From NCBI RefSeq assembly GCF_004349135.1, contig NZ_SMFN01000002.1, forward strand, positions 62,001-126,000: a stretch of DNA of 64,000 bases. Direction: 5' to 3'. Numbering within the stretch: the first letter of the stretch is position 1; each line of letters starts with the position of its first letter. A model generated the notes under the pieces. It ran no database searches. It saw nothing but the letters and a program-made list of their open reading frames with translations, and had not been told where the DNA came from. Positions 25,360 through 34,886 of this stretch are shown one piece after another. The position numbers and the translations under genes were made by a program. The DNA is from Flavobacterium sandaracinum (GTDB lineage: Bacteria > Bacteroidota > Bacteroidia > Flavobacteriales > Flavobacteriaceae).

Positions 25360-25845
25360 TTATTCTAATTTCAATAATTGGTGACTTATATCATCTCCTA
25401 TTAGTGTCACAAGATAAAGATTCCCAAAAGTTGAATCGCCAATGTCTTCGTATGTTTTTTGATTGATAATTTGATTAACAAAATTTGGTATGGTGTTACT
25501 ATGTCCAACGATCAAAACTTTTTTTCCTACCGTTTCTTTTTTGAAGGATTCAATTGCAATGTTTTTAGGATCATAAATTGTAATAATACGCTTTTTAGCT
25601 GTAGCAGTTGGACTAGCCGTTTGAACGGTTCTTTTAAAATCAGTAGCATACACTAGATCAAAATCTACTTCTGCAAATATTTTGTTCCAATGATTTGCTC
25701 TTTCCATACCTTTCAATGATAAATCTGGATTTTTTGAACTATCTACTTTTTCAGCATGTCGTATAAAATAGTAGGTTGTTGTTATTTTTTGTCCAAAACT
25801 GATGTTTAAAAATAAAAATGTAATAAGTAAGAAAATTTTTTTCAT
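25360..25845 (-). CDS. Secreted histidine phosphatase (phosphoglycerate mutase-like)
   Basis: A 161-residue protein of the histidine phosphatase superfamily. The signal peptide (residues 1-19, ending ISFGQ) places it in the periplasm. The catalytic RHAEK motif (H30 as phospho-acceptor) is at the mature N-terminus; a second histidine lies in VLIVGHSN. The length fits the short SixA-like branch. The substrate is unknown. It converges with the OmpW gene. Confidence 0.88.
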   Translation of the reverse strand: MKKIFLLITFLFLNISFGQKITTTYYFIRHAEKVDSSKNPDLSLKGMERANHWNKIFAEVDFDLVYATDFKRTVQTASPTATAKKRIITIYDPKNIAIESFKKETVGKKVLIVGHSNTIPNFVNQIINQKTYEDIGDSTFGNLYLVTLIGDDISHQLLKLE

Positions 25846-25881
25846 TAGAATAAAATTAAAAATTAGTAATTGCTGTTTTTA

Positions 25882-25889
25882 TATATTTG
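25882..25889 (+). promoter_or_regulatory. -7 promoter box abutting the VF530 start
   Basis: TATATTTG ends four bases before the ATG at 25894. This predicts a leaderless transcript and excludes the longer in-frame TTG start at 25870, which lies upstream of the box. Confidence 0.5.
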
Positions 25890-25893
25890 CAAA

Positions 25894-26130
25894 ATGGAAA
25901 ACTTAAAATCAAAAGATCCGCTTCACGGAATTACACTTCAAAAAATAGTAGAACAATTAGTTGAACACTATGGATTTGATACCCTGGGAGAACTCATAAA
26001 AGTAAAGTGTTTTACGGATAATCCAAGTGTCAAATCTAGTTTAAATTTTCTGCGAAAAACGGCCTGGGCTAGAAAACAAGTAGAAGAGTTGTACGTTCAC
26101 ACCTTGCCTAAATTTCAAAATAAAGTCTAG
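25894..26130 (+). CDS. VF530 family small DNA-binding protein
   Basis: A 78-residue protein matching the VF530 family: KDPLHGITLQKIVEQLVEHYG near the start and WARKQVEELYV at the end are the conserved parts. The fold is a small helical one thought to bind DNA; the cellular role is not established. The ATG at 25894 was chosen over the in-frame TTG at 25870 because of the promoter box between them. Its stop overlaps the stop of the convergent DUF3575 gene by four bases. Confidence 0.88.
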   Translation: MENLKSKDPLHGITLQKIVEQLVEHYGFDTLGELIKVKCFTDNPSVKSSLNFLRKTAWARKQVEELYVHTLPKFQNKV

Positions 26131-26678
26131 TTTAATTTGTATGAAATCATGACTCCACCTCGATAAGGCAGCCACTCACCACTTTTATTGTATTTTAAGG
26201 AACCATCTACTCGTTCGTTTGTACTAATAAGGTACCCTTTATAAAATCCTTGATGGTTTCCACCTCCGATAAAAAAATCTAATAGTAAACGCTCCTTAAT
26301 CTTTTTTTGATATCCTACAGTAATTCCAGCTAGGTAACCAACCCCTTTTTCATAGTTGTCTGTATTGAAATAATTCCATTTTTGAAAATTATACAGGGTT
26401 CCTCCAACATGTGCTCCAACATAAAAGCCATTATATTTTTCTCTGAAATGGTAGCGGTATTCAGGTATAAAAATATAAAATTGTGCAGGGTTACCATTTA
26501 TTGATTTCCAAAAAGAGGCTGTTATGTCAAATTGAAAAGTTGATTTTTTTCCAATACTAGTCTCAATACCAACATTTGGTATTGTCAACAGAGTTGTTAC
26601 AGCATTTACTTTTACATAAGTTTGACTTTGGGATAATACACAGAAAAAGAGAAAACAAACAAAAAATAATTTTTTCAT
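26127..26678 (-). CDS. DUF3575 family outer membrane protein
   Basis: A 183-residue secreted protein (signal ending LSQSQ, about residue 19) with alternating strands typical of a small beta-barrel: NVGIETSIGKKSTF, FIPEYRYHF and GFYVGAHVGG. It resembles the DUF3575 family, found in Bacteroidota outer membranes. No function is known. The promoter box at 26731-26738 probably drives it. Confidence 0.75.
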   Translation of the reverse strand: MKKLFFVCFLFFCVLSQSQTYVKVNAVTTLLTIPNVGIETSIGKKSTFQFDITASFWKSINGNPAQFYIFIPEYRYHFREKYNGFYVGAHVGGTLYNFQKWNYFNTDNYEKGVGYLAGITVGYQKKIKERLLLDFFIGGGNHQGFYKGYLISTNERVDGSLKYNKSGEWLPYRGGVMISYKLN

Positions 26679-26730
26679 GAAGAGAATTTTATAGCACCTA
26701 AAACTAATTAAACATAGGTTCTAAGAGAAA

Positions 26731-26738
26731 CAAAGGTA
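26731..26738 (-). promoter_or_regulatory. Putative -7 promoter box of the DUF3575 gene
   Basis: On the minus strand TACCTTTG fits TAnnTTTG about 53 bases before the ATG at 26678. The -33 half is not obvious. Confidence 0.45.
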
Positions 26739-26815
26739 AATATTAATTTGTATAAGATATTTTTTGTTGAAATTAATTTAATACGACTCCTTATTAATTG
26801 AGTCAAATTAGGATG

Positions 26816-27364
26816 CTACTTTTTTAGGATAGAATAAACCACACTATCCCAAAAACGGCCATCATAATATTCATTTTCTTTAAAATGAGCTTCTTCAACA
26901 AACCCATTTTTTTCTAAAACCTTTGCTGAGCTTTGATTATCAGGGTCAATAACAGCTTCGATAGAATGCAATTTCATCACTTGAAAGCCATAACGTAACG
27001 CTTCTTTTACCGCTTCAGAAATGATTCCTTTTCCATGATAATCGGGAAGTAGCATATAGCCAATTTCGGCACGAAAATGTTCCGGTTTTATTCTGTAATG
27101 ACCAATTATTCCAATCAATTTTGGATTATCTTTTAACGTAATCGCCCAATTGATTCCTTCATTAGTGTCTATTTTTGTATCAATCATTGCAATATGTTCT
27201 AAGGCATCTTCATCGGTTTTTAATAAAGGTCTTGGAATATATTTCATCGTTTCCGGATTAGATCGTAATGCGAAAATTTCCTTTACATCAGCAGGAACGA
27301 CTCTTCTTAGAAGCAAACGTTCGGTTTCTAAATTTGGAAATGGAGTAAAAGTAATAGTTAACAT
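26816..27364 (-). CDS. GNAT family N-acetyltransferase (RimJ/RimL type)
   Basis: A 182-residue acetyltransferase. The N-terminus (LETERLLLRRVVPAD) and the acetyl-CoA site (AEIGYMLLPDYHGKGIISEA) are those of the RimJ/RimL branch that acetylates protein N-termini or small amines. The motif ending DPDNQSSAKVLEKNGF is also typical. The substrate is not predictable. It begins 13 bases after the aldose epimerase gene, so they may be co-transcribed. Confidence 0.9.
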   Translation of the reverse strand: MLTITFTPFPNLETERLLLRRVVPADVKEIFALRSNPETMKYIPRPLLKTDEDALEHIAMIDTKIDTNEGINWAITLKDNPKLIGIIGHYRIKPEHFRAEIGYMLLPDYHGKGIISEAVKEALRYGFQVMKLHSIEAVIDPDNQSSAKVLEKNGFVEEAHFKENEYYDGRFWDSVVYSILKK

Positions 27365-27377
27365 ATTTATTATTTAA

Positions 27378-28229
27378 TTAAAGTAATTCAATGCTATACT
27401 TTGATTGGAATTCGCCGTTTGATTCTAAAATTTGAATGCCTTCTTTTTCAAATAAGTCTCCGGTACTTTCGGTAGTGTCAGAATAGCCAAACCACGGTTC
27501 GATACAAATGAAAGGTGCATTCATCTTAGTCCAAATTCCTAAACTCGGAAAACCTTCAAAATGTACTTTCAATACCGGATTTTTATTTTCTGAAATTGTT
27601 AATGATTTGGAATGTAGTGTTTTGAAAATCAAAGCATCATTTTTAAATAAATCATAAGTTAGTGGAATTTTTTTATCATCAACTTTTAGTCTTTCTGTTT
27701 TATTTGAAACCAAGTCATTTTCTAAAATAGAATACTCCAAATCTTCTTCTTTTTCGAAAGCAATCGCATAATTTTCAAATTCATTTGGTAAGGCAAAAGC
27801 GGGATGCGCTCCAATAGCAAATGGCATTTTAGATTTTCCCTTGTTACGCACATGGTATGCAATAGCTAAGTTGTTTTCATCTAAAGTGTAACTGATTTGC
27901 AATTCAAATTCAAAAGGATAGACTTTTAAGGTATCAGCAGAAGATTGTAGAGTGAAAGTAGCACTGTTCTCGGTCGAATGGATTAATTGGAATCCCATAT
28001 CTCTTGCGAATCCGTGTCGAGATAAGGAATAATTTGTTCCTTCGTATTGAAAAGAATTGTTTTTTAAAGTCCCTACGATCGGAAATAAAAGAGGAGCATG
28101 TTTGCCCCAAAATTCCGGGTTTCCTTCCCAAATATATTCTTTATTCTGATTCGTTTTTAACGAAATTAATTCAGCACCAAAGTGTTTAATTGTAGCAGAA
28201 AGAGTTGCGTTTTTAATTGTAGTTGTCAA
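27378..28229 (-). CDS. Aldose 1-epimerase family protein
   Basis: A 283-residue galactose-mutarotase-like protein of the YeaD/LacX branch. The catalytic histidine is expected in GAHPAFALP and another in RHGFARD; WEGNPEFWGKHAPLLFP is a family signature. A glutamate in CIEPWFGYSD completes the site. These proteins act on aldoses or hexose-6-phosphates; the exact sugar is unknown. Confidence 0.9.
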   Translation of the reverse strand: MTTTIKNATLSATIKHFGAELISLKTNQNKEYIWEGNPEFWGKHAPLLFPIVGTLKNNSFQYEGTNYSLSRHGFARDMGFQLIHSTENSATFTLQSSADTLKVYPFEFELQISYTLDENNLAIAYHVRNKGKSKMPFAIGAHPAFALPNEFENYAIAFEKEEDLEYSILENDLVSNKTERLKVDDKKIPLTYDLFKNDALIFKTLHSKSLTISENKNPVLKVHFEGFPSLGIWTKMNAPFICIEPWFGYSDTTESTGDLFEKEGIQILESNGEFQSKYSIELL

Positions 28230-28398
28230 AATTAGGTTTCAGTTTAATTTAAAAATCATTTGTGCTGTAAATATATTTTATAATTTTTAATTCTGATCGG
28301 CTTAATCCATGATTTTATATCTCAAAGTAGAATGAATTTAGTTTAATAGTTTAAAATCCTCTTTTTTTTCATTAATTTGTGATATAAATCATAAGAAA

Positions 28399-30666
28399 AT
28401 GAAAAATATTCGCTTTGGAGTCTTATTGCATTTGACTCTACTAATGGGAGTTACGTCTATTTGGGCACAACAAACTCCAACCAATGCATCTAGTAATGCA
28501 GTTTCAAAATACGATTATCATGATGCTTTTGCACCATTTTTTTACTCAAAAAATGGAACAAGTACACGTTCTGCAAGTGGTCAGCCCGGTGCTGAATATT
28601 GGCAAAATAGTGCTGATTATAAATTAACGGCTAAGTTGGATGAAAAAAACAACGAGATTACCGGAACGGGAATCATTACGTATACAAATAATAGCCCGGA
28701 TAAAATGGCTTTTGTTTGGATGAACTTAGACCAAAATTTATTCAAAGCAGAATCCCGCGGAAGTGCGATAGTTCCTTTGATTGGAAGTCGAAATGGGGCT
28801 CAAGGCCAAATTTTTGAAGGTGGACACAACATCAAATCGGTAAAAGTAATTACAACTGTAAAAGGAGTCGCTACAGAAACCACTGCAAAATACATAATTA
28901 CAGATACTAGAATGCAGGTTTTTCTTCCGCAGGGATTGAATGCTAAAGGCGGTTCCGTTAAAATTAAAATTGACTTTTCATTTATAGCACCTTTTGAAGG
29001 TTCTGATCGTATGGGAGTTTTAGAAACTAAAAACGGAAAAATATTTACTATAGCACAATGGTACCCTCGCATGTGTGTCTATGATGATGTAAGAGGCTGG
29101 AATACAAATCCGTATTTAGGAGCTTCAGAGTTTTACTTGGAATACGGTGATTTTGATGTCAGTATTACTGCGCCATCCAATCATATTGTGGTTGCTTCTG
29201 GAGAATTATTAAATCCTACAGCTGTATATTCTAGTGTAGAACAAAGTAGATTGGCTCAAGCCAAACAAAGTGATAAAACAGTTTTTATACGTACCGCTGA
29301 AGAAGTTGCAATTTTATCTAAAACAGCTGTTACAACTACTAAAACGTGGAATTATAAAATTAAAAATTCACGTGATTTTTCTTGGTCTTCTTCTACTGCA
29401 TTTATTTTAGATGCTGCAAAAATTAATTTACCAAGTGGAAAAAAATCATTAGCTATTTCCGTTTATCCGGTTGAAAGTGCTGGAAATGACGCGTGGGGAC
29501 GTTCCACAGAATATACTAAAGCATCGATTGAAAACTATTCTAAAAGATGGTTAGAATATCCGTATCCAGCAGCTACAAATGTGGCTGGAAACGAGGGTGG
29601 AATGGAATATCCTGGTATTGTTTTTTGCAGCTGGGAGTCTAAAGGAGCTGATTTATGGGGTGTTACGGATCATGAGTTTGGCCACATTTGGTTTCCTATG
29701 ATTGTGGGTTCTAACGAAAGATTGTTTGCCTGGATGGACGAAGGTTTTAATACTTTTATAAATTCATTGAGTTCTGTTGATTTTAATAACGGTGAATATA
29801 AGGAGGAAAAAGCGGATATGCATCAAAGAGCAGAAGTATACACTAGTCCAAATCTTGAGACTATTATGAGTTCTCCAGATAACATGAAGGAGCGTAATAT
29901 TGGTCTTTTAGCGTATTCAAAACCAAGTTCAGGATTAGTGATCTTGCGTGAACAAGTTCTTGGACCGGAACGTTTTGATTTGGCTTTAAAAACGTATATT
30001 GAGCGTTGGGCTTACAAACATCCGCAACCGGACGATTTCTTTAGAACAATTGAGAACGTTGCGGGAGAAGATTTAAGTTGGTTTTGGAGAGGTTGGTTCC
30101 AGTACAACTGGCGCTTAGATCAAGGAATAAATTCAATCAAATATGTAAAAAACGATCCTAAACAAGGAGTTGTAATTTCGATTGAAAACTTCGAAAAAAT
30201 GGCTATGCCGGTAAGTTTAGACATAAAAACAAAAAGCGGAAAAGTATCTCGCGTGACTTTGCCCGTTGAAGTGTGGCAAAAAAACAAAGCGTGGTCTTTC
30301 AAACACAATTCTACAGAGGAAATTGAAAGCATCACACTAGATCCGGATCATGTTTTACCGGATAGCAATTCAGCAAACAATACTTGGACAGCAGACAAAG
30401 GTTTAGTTGAAAAAGATGTGATTTTAGATGGTTATTTAGGAACGTTTTCAACTAAAATGGCACCGTTAAAAATTACTTTTTCAGAGAAAAATGGTGCGTT
30501 AAATGTTTTGATAACCAATTATCCAGGTTTTTCAGTGGAACCAATTGGGAAAAACACATTTGAATCGAAACAAGCAGGACTTAAATTTGAATTTAATGAC
30601 AATCTAAATGGATTTGACATGACAGTTCCTGAAGGACAAAAAATACCATTTACCAGAGACAAATAG
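28399..30666 (+). CDS. Secreted M1 family metallopeptidase
   Basis: A 755-residue aminopeptidase-like protein with a signal peptide (cleavage after SIWAQ, about residue 24). The zinc site is complete: HEFGH at 425-429 and the third ligand E448, 18 residues later. NEGGMEYPG is the exopeptidase motif. The catalytic domain is followed by a beta-rich tail (about 590-755). It probably degrades peptides in the periplasm or outside the cell. It ends in a bidirectional terminator. Confidence 0.93.
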   Translation: MKNIRFGVLLHLTLLMGVTSIWAQQTPTNASSNAVSKYDYHDAFAPFFYSKNGTSTRSASGQPGAEYWQNSADYKLTAKLDEKNNEITGTGIITYTNNSPDKMAFVWMNLDQNLFKAESRGSAIVPLIGSRNGAQGQIFEGGHNIKSVKVITTVKGVATETTAKYIITDTRMQVFLPQGLNAKGGSVKIKIDFSFIAPFEGSDRMGVLETKNGKIFTIAQWYPRMCVYDDVRGWNTNPYLGASEFYLEYGDFDVSITAPSNHIVVASGELLNPTAVYSSVEQSRLAQAKQSDKTVFIRTAEEVAILSKTAVTTTKTWNYKIKNSRDFSWSSSTAFILDAAKINLPSGKKSLAISVYPVESAGNDAWGRSTEYTKASIENYSKRWLEYPYPAATNVAGNEGGMEYPGIVFCSWESKGADLWGVTDHEFGHIWFPMIVGSNERLFAWMDEGFNTFINSLSSVDFNNGEYKEEKADMHQRAEVYTSPNLETIMSSPDNMKERNIGLLAYSKPSSGLVILREQVLGPERFDLALKTYIERWAYKHPQPDDFFRTIENVAGEDLSWFWRGWFQYNWRLDQGINSIKYVKNDPKQGVVISIENFEKMAMPVSLDIKTKSGKVSRVTLPVEVWQKNKAWSFKHNSTEEIESITLDPDHVLPDSNSANNTWTADKGLVEKDVILDGYLGTFSTKMAPLKITFSEKNGALNVLITNYPGFSVEPIGKNTFESKQAGLKFEFNDNLNGFDMTVPEGQKIPFTRDK

Positions 30667-30689
30667 TATTTAGATAATATAAAAAGCAA

Positions 30690-30724
30690 AAGACTTGTAG
30701 CAATTAATGTTACAAGTCTTTTTT
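30690..30724. terminator. Bidirectional terminator
   Basis: AAGACTTGTA (30690-30699) and TACAAGTCTT (30711-30720) pair perfectly, with a T-run after and an A-rich stretch before. It separates the convergent M1 peptidase and agmatine deiminase genes. Confidence 0.88.
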
Positions 30725-30750
30725 ATGTTCTCTATTTTTTAAATTTAATA

Positions 30751-31791
30751 TTATTTTGGAATTTGCTGACTTAGACAATGTAAGGTTCCAAAACCCCAAA
30801 TGAAATCAGTACAACTAATTCCGATGATTTCTCGATCTGGAAAACATTCTGCAAGTATGTTTAACGCTTTTCGGTCATTACTGTCGTTAAAAGTAGGAAC
30901 TAAAACACAATTGTTCAAAATCAGGAAATTAGCATAACTCGCAGGCAAACGTAATCCGCCAAACTCCAAACGTTTTGGCATTGGTAAAGCTACAATTATA
31001 GGCGATTTACCATTTTCTAATTTGGCGTTTTGCAAGCGTTTTAAATTGTCTTGTAATGGTTTGTAATTATTATCCGCTGGGTCTGTTTCTACAATAGTTA
31101 CAATCGTATCTTCATTTACAAATCGGCATAAATCATCAATATGTCCGTGCGTATCGTCCCCTTCAATTCCGTCGCCTAACCAAATCACATTGGTAATTCC
31201 AAGGTATTCCTTGAAAACGGCTTCGTAATCGGATTTAGAGAAATTTGGATTCCGAACCTGAATATCAGGATGCATCAAACATTCTTCTGAAGTCAATAAA
31301 GTACCACGTCCATTGCTATCAATCGCACCACCTTCAACAATTACCGGTTTTCCTTTGTACATGACTTGAGTAACAGGAATATTTAAAAATTCGCCCACTT
31401 TTGCAGGAACAAACTTGTCTAATTGAATGTTTTTATATTTTGCCCAACCATTAAAATTAAAGTTCAAAGCTTCTCTTTCGGTTCCGCTTTTAACGATAAT
31501 CGGACCCGAATCACGCATCCAACTTCTATTGGTTTTGTGAATAATGTACGAAATGTTTGTCAGCGCAACATGAGCTGTTTCCAGCATGATATGGACTTTT
31601 TCTTTTTGGTTTTCATCGGCAACTACTAAAAATACTTGCTCGAAAGTCGCTACCTTTTTAATGAATTCTACAAAAGCCCATTGAACCGCTTCATATTTTC
31701 CCGGCCAGTCTTTTCCGTTGTGTGGAAAACAAAGTAAAATTCCTTGTTGCTTTTCCCATTCTGCAGGGAATCTTCTATTAGTTGTTGTCAT
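30751..31791 (-). CDS. aguA: Agmatine deiminase
   Basis: A 346-residue enzyme converting agmatine to N-carbamoylputrescine and ammonia. Guanidine-modifying fold motifs are present: WMRDSGPI, then GDDTHGHIDDLCRF (catalytic Asp and His) and the nucleophile C339 in TLHCLSQQ near the C-terminus. It starts two bases after the stop of aguB and the two form an operon for putrescine synthesis from arginine. The arginine decarboxylase for the first step is not in the window. Confidence 0.95.
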   Translation of the reverse strand: MTTTNRRFPAEWEKQQGILLCFPHNGKDWPGKYEAVQWAFVEFIKKVATFEQVFLVVADENQKEKVHIMLETAHVALTNISYIIHKTNRSWMRDSGPIIVKSGTEREALNFNFNGWAKYKNIQLDKFVPAKVGEFLNIPVTQVMYKGKPVIVEGGAIDSNGRGTLLTSEECLMHPDIQVRNPNFSKSDYEAVFKEYLGITNVIWLGDGIEGDDTHGHIDDLCRFVNEDTIVTIVETDPADNNYKPLQDNLKRLQNAKLENGKSPIIVALPMPKRLEFGGLRLPASYANFLILNNCVLVPTFNDSNDRKALNILAECFPDREIIGISCTDFIWGFGTLHCLSQQIPK

Positions 31792-31793
31792 AA

Positions 31794-32681
31794 TTAGTCG
31801 ATCGCTCTTTTAGTAATATCACCAAAAGCGTCTATTCTTCTATCTCTAAAGAAAGGCCAGTTTTGACGCACATTTTCTTGTAAGTCTAAATCAACTTCGG
31901 CAATTAGGATTTCTTCTTTATCGTGTGAGGCTTGCGCCAAAATTTCGCCTTGTGGTCCTGCAATAAACGAAGATCCCCAAAACTGAATTCCCGCCGTATC
32001 AGGCAAGTATTGCTCTAAACCAATTCTATTTGCTGCAGCAACATACACACCATTTGCAACTGCGTGACCTTTCATCACACTCATCCAAGCACCATGTTGG
32101 TTTTCACCGTATTGCTCTTTTTCTTGTGGATGCCATCCAATTGCTGTTGGGTAAAACAACACTTCAGCACCTTGTAAAGCAGTCAAACGTGCTGCTTCCG
32201 GATACCATTGATCCCAGCAAATCAAGGTTCCTACTTTTCCTTTCTTGGTTGGAATCGTTTTGAACCCTAAATCACCCGGCGTAAAATAGAATTTTTCATA
32301 AAAATGAGGATCGTCCGGAATGTGCATTTTGCGATACAAACCTGCTTCTGAACCGTCTGTGTCAATGATGTAGGCGCTATTGTGATAAATACCAGCCATT
32401 CTTTTTTCGAAGAAAGGAACAATAATCACCACGCCTAACTCTTTTGCCAAAGCGCTAAAAGCAATAAACGAAGTACTGTACAATGGTTCTGCCAAAGCAA
32501 AATTATCTACATCTTCACTTTGACAAAAATAATGACTGCTGTACAATTCAGGTAAGGAGATTACTTCAGCACCTTGACTCGCAGCATCACGAACCCAACT
32601 AACACACTTTTTTAAGTTATTTTCGGCAACATCGTTAAGGTTCAATTGAATAACTGCAATCTTATATTTTTTATTTGGCAT
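31794..32681 (-). CDS. aguB: N-carbamoylputrescine amidase
   Basis: A 295-residue nitrilase-superfamily amidase that releases putrescine. The Glu-Lys-Cys triad is E45 (LPELY), K118 (YRKMH) and C155 (LICWDQWYPE). The ATG at 32681 is preferred; an in-frame TTG lies seven codons upstream but sits too close to the promoter box TATTTTTG (minus strand, 32700-32707). It precedes aguA by two bases and supplies the next step of the same pathway. Confidence 0.95.
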   Translation of the reverse strand: MPNKKYKIAVIQLNLNDVAENNLKKCVSWVRDAASQGAEVISLPELYSSHYFCQSEDVDNFALAEPLYSTSFIAFSALAKELGVVIIVPFFEKRMAGIYHNSAYIIDTDGSEAGLYRKMHIPDDPHFYEKFYFTPGDLGFKTIPTKKGKVGTLICWDQWYPEAARLTALQGAEVLFYPTAIGWHPQEKEQYGENQHGAWMSVMKGHAVANGVYVAAANRIGLEQYLPDTAGIQFWGSSFIAGPQGEILAQASHDKEEILIAEVDLDLQENVRQNWPFFRDRRIDAFGDITKRAID

Positions 32682-32887
32682 ACTCTGATTTTTAGACTGC
32701 AAAAATAGTGAATTTTATAAAGAGTAGAAAATGGTAAAATTGAAAATGAATTGAAAAATAAGTAGTTGTTATTTTACGATGCTAATTTCAAGTTTTACCT
32801 TTCTAAAAAGGATGTTAATAAGTACTAATCTAAAGTTAAACAGTAAATTAGTTTAGGGTAAACTGCATGGTTTGCTTACTTTTAGGT

Positions 32888-33520
32888 ATGGAAAATATAT
32901 TAGTAGCAGGTGCAAATGGCACCACAGGAAAAAAAATAGTGGCTATTTTAAATGAATCCAACAATTTTCACCCCATAGCCATGGTCAGAAAAGAAGAGCA
33001 ACAAGCTTATTTTAAAGCTCAAAACATTGAAACTGTTTTGGGTGACTTAGAAGGTGATCTTTCTTCTGTTTTTAATCGACCGATTGATAAAGTAGTTTTC
33101 GCTGCTGGCTCTGGTGGGAAAAATGTTCTTGGAGTAGATCAAGAAGGAGCAAAAAAACTAATTGATGCCTCCAAAAAAGCAAACATTAAGAAGTTTGTAA
33201 TGTTGAGTTCGATGGGAGCTGACAAACCGGAGGAAGCGACTCAATTGCAAGAATATTTAAAAGCAAAGCACAACGCCGATGAATATTTAAAAACAAGTGG
33301 TTTAGATTTTAGTATTGTCAGACCTGGTTCTCTAACTAATGAAGCTGCTTTAACTACCATTGAGCTGGAAGGAAAGTTAAATAAACAGGGCGAAATTAGT
33401 CGGGAAGATGTGGCGCAAACTTTGGTACAAACATTAGATGATACAGTAGCTAGCAAGGCTACTTTTGAAATTATTAAAGGAGAAACTATGATAGGCAAAG
33501 CACTTGAGAAAGTGAGTTAG
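32888..33520 (+). CDS. NAD(P)-binding SDR/NmrA-like protein
   Basis: A 210-residue Rossmann-fold protein: VAGANGTTGKKIVAIL at the N-terminus, FAAGSGG and VMLSSMGADKPEE in the middle, and DFSIVRPGSLT. These are features of atypical short-chain dehydrogenases of the NAD(P)H-binding SDR_a5 group. The YxxxK pair is not conserved (AKHNADEYL), as in that group, so a redox reaction is uncertain. The ATG at 32888 was chosen; an in-frame ATG at 32867 would add seven hydrophobic residues. Confidence 0.85.
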   Translation: MENILVAGANGTTGKKIVAILNESNNFHPIAMVRKEEQQAYFKAQNIETVLGDLEGDLSSVFNRPIDKVVFAAGSGGKNVLGVDQEGAKKLIDASKKANIKKFVMLSSMGADKPEEATQLQEYLKAKHNADEYLKTSGLDFSIVRPGSLTNEAALTTIELEGKLNKQGEISREDVAQTLVQTLDDTVASKATFEIIKGETMIGKALEKVS

Positions 33521-33768
33521 ATTATCGAATCTTGATTAAATATTTATACCATTATAATGACAAGTGGTCATTCAATTAGGAAAAGTATTTAATGTCTAAA
33601 GGCTGCTTTGTCAGCTTATTTTTTATTCCTACCTTTTTCTTCTTTTTTAGTAGAGGTCTTGGATTTAGAGAAATGCTGAATCAATAATAATTAGTGTATC
33701 AAATGGTTATGACAAATTTACTTAAAAGAGAAGGAGACTAAATTTAAGAAATCAAATGAGAAAAAGTG

Positions 33769-34701
33769 CTACTTTATCTTATAGTCGTTGATGATTATTT
33801 TAATTCCTTCCGCGTAAGTGGTTACTTTAAAATCGGGAAATGTAGTTTTAAATTTTGAAGACTCAAAGATGTTATCAATCGCATAACGAGGCAGTAATTC
33901 CTGTGTTTCTTTAAGGTTTTTGTCAAAGAAGGAACCAATTTTTAAGACGAGCCAAGGCAACACTTTGTATTTTACTTGTCGTCCTAATTGATGTTCTATT
34001 TCGGCGATAAATTGCTTATAGGTTAACCTATTGTCGTCGCAGGGCAAGTGCCAGGTTTCCCCGTAAGCAGCAGCCGTATTACCAATTAGGGCCATGGCTT
34101 TACTAGCATCTGGAGTAAAGATTAGAGTTCGTAAGACATTATCTTTTAAGAATACTTTGGGCTCTTTGCCTTTTTTTAGATTTTCGAAAATTAAACTGTT
34201 GGTCAGTCCTCTGGTTATACCGGGACCATAGAACTCCGGAGCTCTGCAAATTACGGCTTCAATTTCCTTGTTTGCAATAGCTTTTAAAAGCAGTTCAGCT
34301 GCTAGTTTCTTTCCCTTTCCTTTTTCTCCATTTGAGGTTAAAGGAGTATTTTCCGTTTGGATTTTACTGTCTTGCGGATAGGCATAGGTGTTGTCAAAAT
34401 AGACAAGTTTGCAATGATTCTTTCTACAGGCGTTGATTACATTTTGCATTACAATAACCCAATCTCGAAGCCAAATTTGGGAATCGTACGGCAGCCCTAC
34501 GGTCAGGTATGCTATTTCAGTATTTTCTAGTGCTTTTACAACACTTTCTGAATCCATTAGGTCTGCCCTAAAAAGTTCATCGTTTGGATCTACTTTTTGG
34601 GGATTGCGACCCACTAGTTTAATGTGAGGCGTATAATTTTTCCGCAGCTCACGGGCCAATCCTTCTCCTATTATCCCGTTTGCTCCTAATATGGTTTGCA
34701 T
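33769..34701 (-). CDS. NAD-dependent epimerase/dehydratase family protein
   Basis: A 310-residue extended SDR-like protein. The start at 34701 puts the nucleotide motif ILGANGIIGEG at the N-terminus; the in-frame extension to 34782 adds a hydrophobic stretch that would be odd before a Rossmann fold and is rejected. VYFDNTYAYPQ holds the usual Ser/Tyr region in altered form; FDNTYAY replaces the classical YxxxK, so catalysis is doubtful. RAPEFYGPG and LPCDDNRLTYKQF match sugar-nucleotide epimerase-like reductases. The substrate is unknown. Confidence 0.83.
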   Translation of the reverse strand: MQTILGANGIIGEGLARELRKNYTPHIKLVGRNPQKVDPNDELFRADLMDSESVVKALENTEIAYLTVGLPYDSQIWLRDWVIVMQNVINACRKNHCKLVYFDNTYAYPQDSKIQTENTPLTSNGEKGKGKKLAAELLLKAIANKEIEAVICRAPEFYGPGITRGLTNSLIFENLKKGKEPKVFLKDNVLRTLIFTPDASKAMALIGNTAAAYGETWHLPCDDNRLTYKQFIAEIEHQLGRQVKYKVLPWLVLKIGSFFDKNLKETQELLPRYAIDNIFESSKFKTTFPDFKVTTYAEGIKIIINDYKIK

Positions 34702-34850
34702 TATATATTTATTTCTTGTGTCTTGTTTGCATGCTAAGATAAGAATAATAGTTAGGGAATATTTCAAAAAAAGCAGCAGCAATAACTACATATAATGAAG
34801 TGATAAGTTTAAATAATGGGAATTCAATTCAAAAGAGGAATAAAAGTGAC

Positions 34851-34858
34851 TATTTTTG
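34851..34858 (+). promoter_or_regulatory. Putative -7 promoter box before the 34887 gene
   Basis: TATTTTTG fits TAnnTTTG and ends 28 bases before the ATG at 34887. It supports that ATG over an in-frame one at 34800. Confidence 0.45.
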
Positions 34859-34886
34859 TTACTTAGAATCATTTAAATACAGGATT

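Noticed and set aside
34702..34782. N-terminal extension of the epimerase-like protein with a hydrophobic stretch and a cysteine resembling a lipobox
   Set aside because: A lipoprotein signal before a cytoplasmic Rossmann fold is unlikely; the ATG at 34701 begins the conserved domain.
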